Shown one piece after another: positions 24,801-33,100 of a stretch of 64,000 nt of DNA (the first letter of the stretch is position 1; every line of letters starts with the position of its first letter). A program made the position numbers and the translations under genes. The notes under the pieces are model-generated. The model saw only the letters and a list, made by a program, of their open reading frames with translations, did not search any database and was not told the DNA's origin. Source of the DNA: Micromussa lordhowensis (Eukaryota; Cnidaria; Anthozoa; Scleractinia; Lobophylliidae); assembly GCA_964020085.1 (NCBI GenBank), contig OZ026598.1:18107201-18171200 (forward strand), given 5' to 3'.

Positions 24801-26289
24801 GGAACAAGTGAGCGACCAAGTGTGCGGGAGAGAAATCGACAGTGAGCAGTTTAGCGAGCCTGTTGTTGACTCAAGCGACGTGTTAGATGCTGTACGAGTT
24901 TCAACCCCGTGTTACAACAATAATTCTGTGTCTCCGCTTTTGGAACGTGATTGTCTTGCTTCGGCTGTTGACGAGCCGGCTTCAAACGAGGACGATGAAA
25001 GAAGGACCTCGAATATTGAAGACCAAGATTCTAACAATGCTCCTGAATGTGCTGGAAATGATTTCAATGTTGGAAACGACGATGAAAGTTTGAACAAGCT
25101 CGAGGTCCCTGAAACTGAGCCACCGCGTTTTACTGCAGCGGAAAACGACGATTATCAGAAGGAACTTCAAGATGTTGAGCGTGGCACTGAAGGAGACAAA
25201 ACGTGGAATAATGCAGAGAGAATCCTTGACGCGACTGAGAATGTTTGTGCGGCTGAATCTCTCGAGTTATCTTTACCAGCTACGTTGAAATGCTCCAAAG
25301 AAGCCGAGGTTCGCTGTGAACAAACTCTTGCGTCGGAGGTTTACGTATCTGAGCACGCGCAGATTTGGGAAGAAGCTGTGACGCGCGTAGATGAAAGTCC
25401 TTCTTCGACAACGCAAGACTTCGAACATGAAAGCCACGCCCTGCTAGAATCACCAAACAGTGATCTTGAAAGTGGAGACTTTACCTCTACACAAAGCAGC
25501 CTAGAGGGCGAGCCTAGCGAAATGTGTAATGATTCTTACCAAGAAGACGCCGCCCTTAATAATGTCGCCCAGCCTCTTTCGTCTAGTCTGCCTAGCCAGA
25601 CCAATCTAGAAGATTCCAGTCCAGAAACTCGGATAGACTCAGTCAATGCTGTTGAGAATTACTCAGAAACGGTTTCGAAAACCAGCCATCTTGAAGAAAA
25701 ACTTCGCACTGCGTTCGCATTATCTAATGAACATGCTGAAAAATTCCAATCTACAGAGGTATGTTCTAACGATTCTCTTGGCAATGAACCCGTAGAGAAT
25801 AATTCAGCTCTTCAACAAGATATTGAAGAACCCGAGGATGCTCTGGACGAGGGCATCGAGTTAGAGAAAAGGTGTTCTTCAAGTGAGGGGTATTATACTC
25901 CTGAAGATACCTTAGAACTTTTGGTTAGAAGGGATAGTATTGCAGAAGAACAAACTGAGACAGATTGCGAGAGCGAGAGAACTCAAAACAGCAATCCTGA
26001 ACTTGGTTGTACAAGAGATGAAACAAAGCTAACTGATCCCGAAAGTGTTCTTCAGTCGGAGAAAGAAGATGTAGCGACATCATGCTTAGAACAAAACGAT
26101 CAGGAGTTTGCCAGAGAACTAGAAACTGATAATACGAACTCAGAAAGCCAGCCTCCTAGCGCCTGGAGTAACCATGACTCGAGCCTGACGAGAAGCCAAA
26201 TGGATATCCTGAAAGCTGTGACGGCGGCATTCGAGGAGATTCTGGAGCTTCATGGCGATGATAGTGACGCAGATGACACCAGACTCTGA
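3874..26289 (+). CDS. AFAP-like protein with six PH domains (10 exons, 2,627 aa)
   Basis: Exons read from splice sites and phase: 3874-3898, 4141-4538, 7815-8065, 11958-12447, 14745-15481, 16221-16515, 18490-18641, 19567-19691, 19967-20085 and 20998-26289. Every junction keeps frame. PH domains lie near residues 248-333, 606-697, 938-1031, 1140-1231, 1292-1386 and 1501-1596. Each has an RWC-V-type second strand (RRWCV, KRYCK, SRWCT) and the conserved Trp of the last helix (PWMSAI, RWIEVL, KWMGIL and others). The N-terminus (LPGLEDFLKVVLGGEPLSEE) resembles the start of actin-filament-associated proteins, Src-linked actin adaptors with two PH domains. Candidate phosphotyrosine motifs include YEEP (exon 4) and two HVYEN; a proline-rich YDAPLPPLP lies in exon 5. 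Lipid, actin or Src-kinase binding is inference. The AFAP label is moderate; another multi-PH adaptor family is possible. The exon structure is much surer. Confidence 0.75.
4141..4538 (+). CDS. AFAP-like gene, exon 2
   Basis: The exon lies between acceptor TCTCTCTACAG and donor GTAAGT. It joins the 25-nt exon 1 (MDKHDRFL) by completing an Ala codon. It encodes a short helical N-terminus followed by a Pro-rich PSLPPRP stretch and ends in phase 0. Exon 1 also carries an upstream ATG at 3842 in another frame, which would hit a stop early in this exon. The start at 3874 was chosen because only that frame continues through the gene. Confidence 0.8.
4539..7814 (+). other. Intron 2 of the AFAP-like gene
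   Basis: AT-rich, with no supported exon. Near 6865-7061 is a diverged repeat with recurrent GGCAAG motifs. It ends in TTTTTTTCTGAGCCCTGA, which resembles the right end of the CAGGGCTC-type element at 9864-11379. Confidence 0.55.
8332..8770 (+). pseudogene. Decayed protein-coding fragment in intron 3, unidentified
   Basis: A 100-codon open frame (8332-8634) begins MAEKSEVFHWLKSLSSGMKL and reads like real protein: a small helical N-terminus then Leu/Glu-rich segments. Directly after its stop, another frame gives about 45 protein-like codons (containing FFAIMHPHLRKQNPAKYVDR) to a stop near 8778. The shift suggests a frameshifted remnant of a longer gene, either an inserted gene copy or a transposon ORF. 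I do not recognise the family. It is not part of the host gene, whose splice phases skip it. Confidence 0.35.
9186..9706. repeat. Two tandem diverged copies of a ~220-bp unit
   Basis: 9186-9404 and about 9479-9706 share the same order of blocks: TTTTTCCAATATAATCACTA, TTATTTACTTTCCTTAAC, ATTGTCAGAACATTCTTC and GTACTAACCCCATGTA. The start-to-start distance is about 293 bp. The second copy carries a short insertion. It looks like a local segmental duplication within intron 3. Confidence 0.7.
9864..11379. mobile_element. Non-autonomous DNA transposon with CAGGGCTC termini
   Basis: The left end is CAGGGCTCAAAATAATTTTT. The right end, TTATTTTGAGCCCTG, is its inverted complement. ACTGT occurs directly outside both ends (9859-9863 and 11380-11384), consistent with a 5-bp target-site duplication. 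Termini starting CAGGG are typical of hAT elements, but most hAT elements make 8-bp duplications, so the superfamily is open. A second element is nested inside. No transposase frame is visible. Confidence 0.7.
9994..10634. mobile_element. Nested TTAA-flanked MITE
   Basis: It begins GGACGTTC and ends GAACGTCC, with TTAA immediately outside both ends (9990-9993 and 10635-10638). TTAA duplication is typical of piggyBac and Kolobok groups. It sits inside the CAGGGCTC element, so it inserted later. No transposase frame was recognised. Confidence 0.65.
11958..12447 (+). CDS. AFAP-like gene, exon 4 (PH domain 1)
   Basis: Acceptor CTTTTAG, donor GTAAGC. The first base completes a Trp codon from exon 3 and the exon ends in phase 0. 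It encodes the complete first PH domain (KGYLKDIKANKRRWCVLQ through PWMSAIMAAAV). An acidic linker follows with IYEEPRDD, whose YEEP resembles a Src-family SH2 ligand. Confidence 0.85.
12577..13042. mobile_element. Foldback MITE with internal nested hairpins
   Basis: The ends are long inverted repeats. The left arm contains TTGCAGGTCAAAATGAAATT and TCAGGTTAAAATGA; the right arm carries their complements and ends ACATATACATGTATA. A second inverted pair lies inside: AGTATCACCCAACTAGT (about 12672) against its complement (about 12834). A third hairpin is CAATAGCCCAT against ATGGGCTATTG near 12886-12921. The target duplication is unresolved, so the ends are approximate. Confidence 0.7.
13250..13780. 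repeat. Compositionally distinct insertion, unclassified
   Basis: It starts with degenerate GGCGTGGCGATTAGC repeats and continues as G+T-rich, then G+C-rich sequence unlike the AT-rich intron around it. Several overlapping frames are open here, but all are low-complexity (Leu, Val, Cys, Ser). It looks like an inserted repeat; the class is unknown. Confidence 0.4.
14745..15481 (+). CDS. AFAP-like gene, exon 5 (linker and first half of PH domain 2)
   Basis: Acceptor TTGATAG, donor GTAAGT. It encodes an acidic, Ser-rich linker with the proline motif YDAPLPPLP and the segment KIYDQIPPDLL. A basic KVKRRRKL patch and the opening strands of PH domain 2 (SGILYQKRRLGVWSKRYCK) follow. PH domain 2 is split by the following intron, with the Arg codon divided CG|A. 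Confidence 0.85.
15529..15766. mobile_element. Tc1/mariner-like foldback MITE
   Basis: The ends are TACAGTGCGAGTAC and the inverted GCCGCACTGTA. The arms stay complementary for about 100 bp, for example CCACAAATTTAACGA against the right-hand TCGTTAAATTTGGAG with one mismatch. CAGTG-type ends bounded by TA fit Tc1/mariner MITEs. It sits 47 bp downstream of exon 5. Confidence 0.65.
16221..16515 (+). CDS. AFAP-like gene, exon 6 (second half of PH domain 2)
   Basis: Acceptor GTCTTCTCAG, donor GTAAGA. The first base completes the split Arg codon. It encodes the remaining strands and C-terminal helix of PH domain 2 (ETYYFATDSRVSIERWIEVL) and then a Ser-rich linker. It ends in phase 0, joining GRLSDDDSVD in exon 7. 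Confidence 0.85.
16516..18489 (+). other. Intron 6 of the AFAP-like gene
   Basis: No exon is supported. It holds a poly-C run near 16759-16776 and a short quasi-palindrome near 17556-17595 (CATATTTGTGCCC against GGGCACAAACATG). The rest is unclassified AT-rich sequence. Confidence 0.5.
18668..18962 (+). mobile_element. tRNA-derived SINE, family 1, copy A
   Basis: It has an RNA polymerase III B-box-like GGGTTCGAGCCCAGG followed by the family body (CCGGGGACATTGTGTTCTTG, TGCCTCTCTCCACTC, GGGTACCGGCGAATTC, GATAAGCTCCGGCCTGATGA). At least four more copies lie in this window. A truncated SINE-like head (GCGGTGGCCTAACAGTTAGC) follows near 19014. Confidence 0.75.
20218..20690 (+). mobile_element. 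tRNA-derived SINE, family 2
   Basis: The head keeps an A box (TTAGCTCAGTTGG) and a B box (GGTTCGAGCCC) with tRNA-like spacing, but the anticodon region does not form a proper stem. The body carries CTGGGATAAGGACTATAAAC and GGGGACGTTAAAGAACCCAC. A family-1 SINE starts directly at its 3' end. It lies in intron 9. Confidence 0.75.
20691..20910 (+). mobile_element. tRNA-derived SINE, family 1, copy B
   Basis: Its head (GGTTAGTGCGCTCATC) and B box (GGGTTCGAGCCCTGG) are followed by the family body (GGGGACATTGTGTTG, TGCCTCTCTCCATCC, GAGTACCGGCGAATTT). It ends about 90 bp before the acceptor of exon 10. Confidence 0.7.
20998..26289 (+). CDS. AFAP-like gene, giant last exon 10 (PH domains 3-6 and acidic tail)
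   Basis: Acceptor GAATTACAG, phase 0, then 5,292 nt open to a TGA at 26287. The exon encodes four complete PH domains without introns, although PH domain 2 upstream is split by one. About 1,030 residues of Glu/Asp/Ser-rich tail follow, containing three near-identical 66-residue repeats and two HVYEN motifs at about residues 1727 and 1752. Intronless coding of this length suggests retro-derived growth or intron loss, which is inference. Confidence 0.9.
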   Translation, partial: ESSEESSPKKDKRWTDTLKKKKLSRGHSCDYRLRGNVTPLTHPDNAKNKHPSMRRKNSQTITNLTSLFDREGRFCGYLTEVRFNKFGTTHLRRWCVVKNGLLILFNSAREDTPQATLSLVDMWLTDKSEESRKKFCFMLEDKDGNETTLQTTVEEDFQKWMGILELFTELRVERPQPEVAAETLSKTDSCASDLGDGSFERGTLRTMSSRAAAKIKDEIYALAPGKVRTSLRMKLSQRRNVIDFFRKTHSSYDLEGGAPPEGSSLPEADVDTLAVFGGNLTQVESDGSTNSRWCTIRQKELLIFSDRKASDPLRKIPLLRSAFSDLSDEESSPNRFQIRFSNETLVFDACDKFDHNRWLRMLASEIERRNSSDDDRPKCVGRLTSPTFTKKKILHRKTRSEALSQEVETPASATKTLEGSTSSTDRLMSGYLQEVRETHGARTLLRRWCVATSEKFIVYENQNSTKASFEWELSQMTVEDQSDIDAGSFGFRVFLGEEKLCFKIIDEDSARHWLSVLARYCYSVSASEPLRSNSKEDRRRSASDNDLKSKSAEKDPDVLEVLSEGRASGRKLMRRATEDSTFFRKFNRSELFKAPWRASTERLEVKMRDRERSGRAAANKALKRFSCGSLFDSNGKYSGHLMELITHELYSSQVRRWCVQKDDYLYVYENEATDDPIKVVPLCNAKVVDTSDVEGCIYRFRVDYGEGKAVFFRALTRTDLEKWTTVISVKTAVLLDRSERQLRRSRTFSSEKSSSESEVTSPDNRPTRSLTADSGSYNETVSIWSADSVFGPANDPSSAGLKPVGPDVETSTSPVERKDEQSPNDQREDLPSAERTGSEAEISDSCRKTVTSLSSIEDLGHVYENFLAFASAMAERSPEFQEQLYHVYENVTQALDRGDLGSTQNDDGQITQELPEEVHQGTKEGNDLGSPSMEMSSEFEKISLRENEEKDTSYEYRYSGVQGESELEKVVEDAHENEQHVMDAATEDEKSLQTEANQDNVVVSGGLISLRENEEQDTSYEYRYSGTQGESELEKVVEDAYENEQHVMDAATEDEKSLQTEANQDNVVVSGGLISLLENEEQDTSYEYRYSGTQGESELEKVVDANESEQHVMDAATEDEKRLQTEANQDNVMVSGGFTGETENAAVECVSRGAEELVEAPDSNGSDEGLMNENAVDESEQETVTSKNENDIEEFQDTENDTRCIDVEDPISTSDELQSETGENMNEATTGESSLQHESVREDSSSRRLVRVDDVSTIETEESSLYLVEQVSDQVCGREIDSEQFSEPVVDSSDVLDAVRVSTPCYNNNSVSPLLERDCLASAVDEPASNEDDERRTSNIEDQDSNNAPECAGNDFNVGNDDESLNKLEVPETEPPRFTAAENDDYQKELQDVERGTEGDKTWNNAERILDATENVCAAESLELSLPATLKCSKEAEVRCEQTLASEVYVSEHAQIWEEAVTRVDESPSSTTQDFEHESHALLESPNSDLESGDFTSTQSSLEGEPSEMCNDSYQEDAALNNVAQPLSSSLPSQTNLEDSSPETRIDSVNAVENYSETVSKTSHLEEKLRTAFALSNEHAEKFQSTEVCSNDSLGNEPVENNSALQQDIEEPEDALDEGIELEKRCSSSEGYYTPEDTLELLVRRDSIAEEQTETDCESERTQNSNPELGCTRDETKLTDPESVLQSEKEDVATSCLEQNDQEFARELETDNTNSESQPPSAWSNHDSSLTRSQMDILKAVTAAFEEILELHGDDSDADDTRL
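23815..24410 (+). repeat. Three tandem 198-bp coding repeats
   Basis: The units start at about 23821, 24019 and 24217, an exact 198-bp period (66 codons). Each encodes a block beginning ISLxENEExDTSYEYRYSG and running through an ATEDEK segment. The third lacks one codon and has diverged slightly at its end. High nucleotide identity points to recent expansion, and copy number may vary between individuals. Confidence 0.9.
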
Positions 26290-28360
26290 CGAGGGTAGAA
26301 AACACTACGTTCACTTAGTCAAGGAAAACTTATCAACAGATCAATTAAGTAAACAGACAGCTTCTTCGTGCGCTCAATTTTTCCTCAAGAGAAGTTTAAG
26401 ATTGGAGCCTAGAAATTCCATTCTGGTGACGGAGATCTACGAGTACGGAATTGGCGCAAGTTCTCTGATTGGCTGTTTCTTGCGTGGGAAAAGTGAGCAA
26501 TAACCAATCAGAGTCTTTGTAAAATTACGTCATCGACGCGAAATTTTTCGGGTCTAATAAGTGGGTGAAGATTTCTGCGCGGGAAGAGTGACTTCTGTTT
26601 ACTCAGGCCATAAGCAACTGTCCTCATCATCAAGACACCGGGATAGCCTAAGGTTGATATTTCAAAATTCTAACATGGCACCGAGGGTTTCTGCCAGACT
26701 TTAACATTTGTTCTTTTTTTGGCATCAAGTCTCTTTTGAGAATAACCAGCGAGGGGAATGTCAGAGAATTTGCAAGTTGGGGCAAAAAGCCTCGAAGTCA
26801 TGTTAGAATTTTGATATATCGGAACATGGACTATTGTTCACTGTCGTCCAATGAATCATTCCAGTGTACAAACAGTTCAGTAAGTTTACTCAAAACCCAG
26901 CGTGGATGGTCTAAGGGCAAAGGTAACATTTCCACCAGCTTTCACCGCCTAACGGCGTTTGAAACATTCGTCTTTCCAGAGCCGAACATGTGAAGTAAGA
27001 AAAAATTTCTAAAGCACTTCGAAACCCCTTTTACTTCTTGACATTGTTTCCTAGAAATGACTTGTTTCCTAGCAGCTCCGCTACTTGAGATTTGTGGGCT
27101 CAGTTTTTCAGAAAACGTTGTTCCAATATTCCTTTAAGAAATCGATTTTTTTTATTTAATTACAATTCGCGGTGTATCCGAACTTGAAGGAACATTTCAA
27201 GTATGTTTTCAGTATTGATTAGAGCACTGTTACACAATTTGTGTCACAGGATTGTTGTACCGTGGCAAGAATACTTACATGGGCATTACTTGCTTTATCA
27301 ATGTTGTTAAGTTAGTCTTTTACATTGCTTTGGGTGGAGATGCGACGAAAAGTCCACTTCGTTGTATGTTAGTCAGCTAGGCTAGTACTATTATAATTAT
27401 TGAGATTTTATTAATGGCTTACCCTATCGCTCACATCCTGTTCTATGGTCGTCTGCATTAATCCCAAGCTTTTCAGTGACGAAAAAAGAACTCTCCAAGC
27501 AACAGTATGGTACGTTGAAATACCGAATTATTACGTGTTCTTAAATTGTAGAGATGTTTACCTTTCTGTTACTGATTAAGGCCTGCTTGACTTGGCCATG
27601 GCAAAAAAGCCTATACTGCTTTGACGTTTAATGTTTCCGCTTTCGTTTAATGTGCAATCAGAATTTCATCAGCTAAGAGATAAATTTTAATAGTAAGCAT
27701 CACGTTGCAACAGGTATTTACAGCAATAATATTAAGAAAGTACATAGTCATTTCTGTAGGATATGTTCAAATTCAAATATCACGCGACGTAAATTTGTCA
27801 CGCAATCACAATTCTCGCTTTGAAAATGATTAATATAATAATAATAATGAATGAATGAATAGATTAACGTTCTGTTAAAACCAGAACTTATTGAAATATC
27901 GTGGTCTAATTTGTAATAAGTAAACCGTGCCTTTTCATAAGTTCAAACGTTCAATGATGTGAAAGAAATTTTTTAAGAAATGTATGAATTTAATTTAAAT
28001 TATAGCTTAGTCTATTTAAGTTTGAAAGAGGAAGTACAGTCTTTGAAATTTTGCAAGGATTATAAATGTACACGTGTTGTAAAGGCGTCTTAAGTGCTCT
28101 GTTGACATATGCGTTCATAACAGAATTTATAACTTTCTCGTTCACCCTGTTTCAAATTATACATTTTGAGTAAACACAACGTTTACTGATGCAGGCGTTC
28201 TCAAGCTTTTCGGCCAGTGTTTGGTTAAATGACTGGCTGAGAAGTTTGAGGTAATCATAGCTTCTGTAATATATGCTGTACAGTTGAAGTAATGTTCCAA
28301 ATCATTTCATAGGAACAAAGATGTCTGTTATAGACAATAAAAGAGATGGAAAATGGTTAT
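26290..28360 (+). other. Probable 3' UTR of the AFAP-like gene
   Basis: No coding signal follows the stop. The first good polyadenylation hexamer noted downstream is AATAAA at 28336-28341, giving a 3' UTR of about 2.1 kb. The true end needs transcript data. Confidence 0.4.
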
Positions 28361-29963
28361 TGTACGTAATTCTTTAATTTTAAGTTGTTTTTTAACTTAA
28401 TAGCGGACCTTGAACTCGGATGGTAATAACTATTGAGACTGAGGTCTTTACGGGAAAATGTCAAACCGAGACCTTGAAGTATTGACCTTGGGATAGCGAG
28501 GTCATCAAGGTAAGGCCAATATTGGCCAGCGGCCCTCGCACGAGAGGTTATGCAAACAGTTACTTGGCATGCATCTAACTCTTTACCAATTCTGGTCTCG
28601 TTGAGGATCATTCTTGGGTCTGAAATAAGGGTGTATTTTCGTGACAACTAAATGGAGCATAACAGGTGCCTCAAAAGTGTTATCGCGTGTTTGTTTCTCT
28701 TTGTACACATATTCAATGTGTACCGTGTCAGGAACTACGAAATGAGACTGGGTAACTTCGTATTATATCGGCAGGTACCGTTGACGAAAAGAGAAAACGT
28801 TGAGTACATTTAAGACTACCCCGCTGCTCTTCAATACTGGACAGCATGTAAGTACACAGACTGTGCACCAAACCAACCGATGTGCAGGGAAGGCCTGGGA
28901 AGCATATAAACCTGTATATTTGAGTGTCACGCTTAACTAGGAGCTGCTTTCCATGTATGGTAACTCGTCACGTGACATCGAGTCTAAAGAAAACGGTACC
29001 CTCTTATTACCTTACTCGTCTCTGAAGGACTGGTACAGACAAAGACTTCTGATTTCAAGGAAGAGCTTTTATCCGTTTAGGAATCCGATACATGTAGATA
29101 GCTTTATTTTGAAAATTGCCACTTGTACTAAGTTCTTAAAACTGTTGAATTAGGGACACTGAAATCAAAATAATACTATGAAACTTAAAATAATACTAGG
29201 TTTCAGAAGTTCAAACTGGGACGAACAGAGAAATGTAAAAATCAAACTGGTTTAATTCATTTTTTAAATTGGCGGATTACAAATTTTTTTTGAATTGGCG
29301 GATTACAACTGAGGTAATTGATCCACCATTCCACTTACTCAATGAGAAAACAAATCACCTCTCCATGAAATTTCAAGAATGCAATTTTCTCATTATCTGA
29401 GCGAAACAGTTGATCACCCTCTAAGTTAAAACATAGCTATCTACATGCTTGGTTGAATGCTTTGTATGGGAAGATATTTCCAATTTGTACCACACCAGGA
29501 GCTCGTAAACCTGCTGTGTTGATTATGACAAGATTTGCCTGCTTTGCGCACGTATTCTTCACTGCTTCAAGTTTTAAATTCTAATTAGAAGATTACGTAC
29601 AAAGCACATGGAACTTTCGCGGGAAATGGGTGAACTTTACCTCTTGGGGCCAGCGGTCGATTGGGTATGTCATGTACCCCTTACTATAGTATAGAGTGTA
29701 GTGCAAAGCAAGATGGCCGATGGATGAAGATTTGCGAATCTGACTCGAATTTAGGCCTAAAAATATGCCATTTACCCCTGCCATGTTTTATTACTTCCTC
29801 TCCAATGTGATGTCATAATATAAGACTTAGGCTTTACCCGGAGATACCGGCAGTGTCGCAAAGATTCTTGTTTACAAACAATTCTTGAACGATCATCTAT
29901 CTATCCTAACCGCGATCGTGTGAGGCATTTATGTTCTAATTCACCCTTCTTTTTTATTTGCAG
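28361..29963. other. Intergenic region before the hyaluronidase gene
   Basis: No gene is supported. A short direct repeat of AATTGGCGGATTACAA lies near 29270-29308. An AAGATGGCCG motif lies at about 29709, and a splice-acceptor-like TTTTTTATTTGCAG ends at 29963, so a 5' noncoding exon may lie upstream. Confidence 0.4.
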
Positions 29964-30156
29964 ATCCACTGTTTGAAGACAGAACGTGCGACTAAGTGAT
30001 GAGCGTTTACTATTTTTGGTCGTAGCAACATCTCATGGATTCCTCATTCAATCTGTTTGTGTTATATTTGGAATTCTTACATCATGATCTCATAAACGAA
30101 CTTAACCATGCGAGCGATCGCTTCCCAAAACATCTCAGACACAACATGAAAAAACT

Positions 30157-33100
30157 ATGTCTTATGTTCAGTGTCCCTTTACGGCTCTATCAACTCGATT
30201 ACTGCAGTTTCATCTTGTAGTCGCTGGTGTCTGTTTCCTTGGCTTTGCTGTGGATATTGAGAACTCCTTTTGTAAATGCGAGGACTTCCCGATACAGGAT
30301 CGGCCGTTTGTAGCGATTTGGAACGCCCCGACGGGTGGGTGTTATGTTAACTACAGCGTCAACATCAATTTGAGAGATTTTGACATCCTCGAGAATCCGA
30401 AGCAAACTTGGGATGGAAAATACGTTACGGTATTATATAATGCACAGCTGGGATTGTATCCGTATTTCACGAACGAGCAAGGAACAAATAGCTATAATGG
30501 AGGAATGCCCCAGGTAAACATGTGACCGTAATTACCTCGTTTCAGGTCATTGATTTTTCTTAAACTTCACTCTTTTTAGCCTCAAAGTTTACTGTTCAAG
30601 CTGAAATATCGAAGACAATTTCTTTAATTCTTCAGGGTTTTCAGTCATTATATTACAGGATTTGTATGTTTGTTTATGTTCATCTTACCAATGTTTACTA
30701 CCCACTTAAAAATAACCATTCAGTCAATTGAGGTCATTTGTGTACATTACCTGCAAGTTGCTATAAATTTCCTAGACTGAAATCCGAAACATTTTGTTAT
30801 TATTTTTTACCTTGAAGTTATGACATGCTGTAACAATTGTTTTCTTATTTTTCAGCTAATAAATTTAGCTGCACATCTACAGAAAATGAAAAAAGACGTT
30901 ATTAGAAAAATTCCAGACCCAGATTATAGTGGTTTGGCAATTATTGATTGGGAAGGCTGGCGCCCAACATGGGACAGGAATTTTGACTCAAAAAGAATTT
31001 ATCAAAGCAGATCCATAGAACTTGTTCAAGAAAAACACCCAGAGTGGTCAATGGAGGAAGTGATTAAGGAAGCGAAACAAGACTTTGAAAGTTCTGCTCG
31101 TGGGTTAATGGAAAGTTCTATAAAGTTAGCGAGACAGCTGAGACCCAAAGGATTGTGGGGTTTCTATGGATTCCCTGATTGTTTTGGAAAAGGTGAAACA
31201 AATTACCGTTGCTCTTATGAGGTAGGCTTGGTGTATTTTGTATTTTTTTTTGCATAGTAAATTAATTCTCTTTACACTCTAATAGTCTACTTGTGACACA
31301 TGGAAAATCATGTTTATGACAAAATCATGTTTCTTGATCAGGGCGGAGTTGTTTGAATGCCAATTAATGCTAACCCAGGATTAAAAGTTAACCAAAGTAT
31401 AAATTTGTCTTCTATAAAAATGTTTTTCACTTCTTATGTTTTGTTTAGTTTGAGATTATAGAAGTTCAAAACTGAAGGACAAACAGTGTAAACAGAAAAA
31501 CTCACCGAAAAGTTACAAAACTGAAAATATCAAAATTCTCGCTAATCCTGGGTTAGCTTAATCAGGCTTTGAACAACCCGGTCCAGTAGCCAAAGATGAA
31601 TGATTTACATCTTTTAATGTTCCTACAATATCACAGTTTACTTTAACAATTTATTATTTTATTAATTGATTCTGTAAATTTTAGACCCTTTGCAGCTGGG
31701 GTCACGTGACAAAATTGGTGCTAAGAATTTTTATTAATGGCTATAACTTCAAGAATTCCAGAAATGGAAAGGGCATATTGAAATAGCAAAATTGCCAAGT
31801 TTGAAGCCCCTGGCATTGCAGGCTTTCCTGTAAAACCGTGAACACCAGAGAAAATTTCTGGAATGTTTATTGTTTCGCTACCAATCAGATGCAAGATGAA
31901 ACTGCAACATGATTCACCCGTGAAGTACCCTTTACAACATCCTATTTATCACTCTTTTGGTTCTCTCTGAAAAAGTGCTATGTTTTTACTATAGGCAAAA
32001 ACCATTCAAAAACCAACCTACCAAACAGACCTAAAAGCGAGTGTAAATTGTCTGATCAAAAACCACCAATCACAGCTCACTAAGCATGACCTTTTGAACT
32101 GCATGTGAAACAAACACCGGTCAGCATCACTTGTGATTGGCTCATTTTTTTGCTCGCAGACGCATTGTCTAGTCTAGCTGTGTCTGATCCTGTCTACTTG
32201 GTGAAATCACTTTTCCGTATTAAATATATCATTCATATCTATCATTTGCTGATACATAAGCTTATATAGAAAAAGAACAATTTCCGTATTTGAGAACGGT
32301 TAAAATTGAAGATTTGTCATGGAAGAAAAAGCCAGCTTATTGTTTCGTGCCTAGTCATGACTAATCCATGCAGCGGTTTGGCAGTTCTCTTTTGCAGTTT
32401 CATCTCACATCTGATTGGTCACAAAACAATAAACATTCCAGAAATTTTCTCTGGTGTTCACGGTTTTACAAGAAAGACTGTAAAGAGCAAGTTTATACAA
32501 CAGTTTTAATTTTGGGAAAATTTAGAGGATATCTATGGAAAATGTTGCTTGAGAGCAAGGTGTTACTCTCCCAACATACATACATTCTTTTATTTTCTAA
32601 TAATTATTTGTACAAATTGGACATGCCCACAGGTAGCTAGCTAATCTAGGTGGGTCATGTCTTAACTAAAAAGAAAAAGATAAGTACAGAAGTTAACAGA
32701 AATCAGGAAACTAACTAGAGAGAGTACGTATACAAGTTTACAGAATTCAAAAATCTAGAAGTTAACTAAAGGAAATTAAGGAAATTAACTAGAGAGAGTA
32801 CGTATACAAGTTTACAGAATTCAAAAATCTAGAAGTTAACTAAAGGAAATTAAGGAAATTAACTAGAGAGAGTACGTATACAAGTTTACAGAATTCAAAA
32901 TTCTAGAAGTTAACTAAAGGAAATTAAGGAAATTAACTAGAGAGAGTACGTATACAAGTTTACAGAATTTAAAAATCTAGAAGTTAACTAAAGGAAATTA
33001 AGGAAATTAACTAGAGAGAGTATGTATACAAGTTTACAGAATTCAAAAATCTAGAAGTTAACTAAAAAGAGTAGGTATAGTTGTTATTCTGAAAATACAT

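Noticed and set aside
21336..25170. Long open frames on the minus strand opposite exon 10
   Set aside because: They mirror the codon bias of the PH-domain exon and have no domain signatures. They are shadows of the real coding strand.
32701..33070. CRISPR-like array
   Set aside because: The units are contiguous 74-bp repeats without unique spacers, in a eukaryotic intron. It is a satellite.
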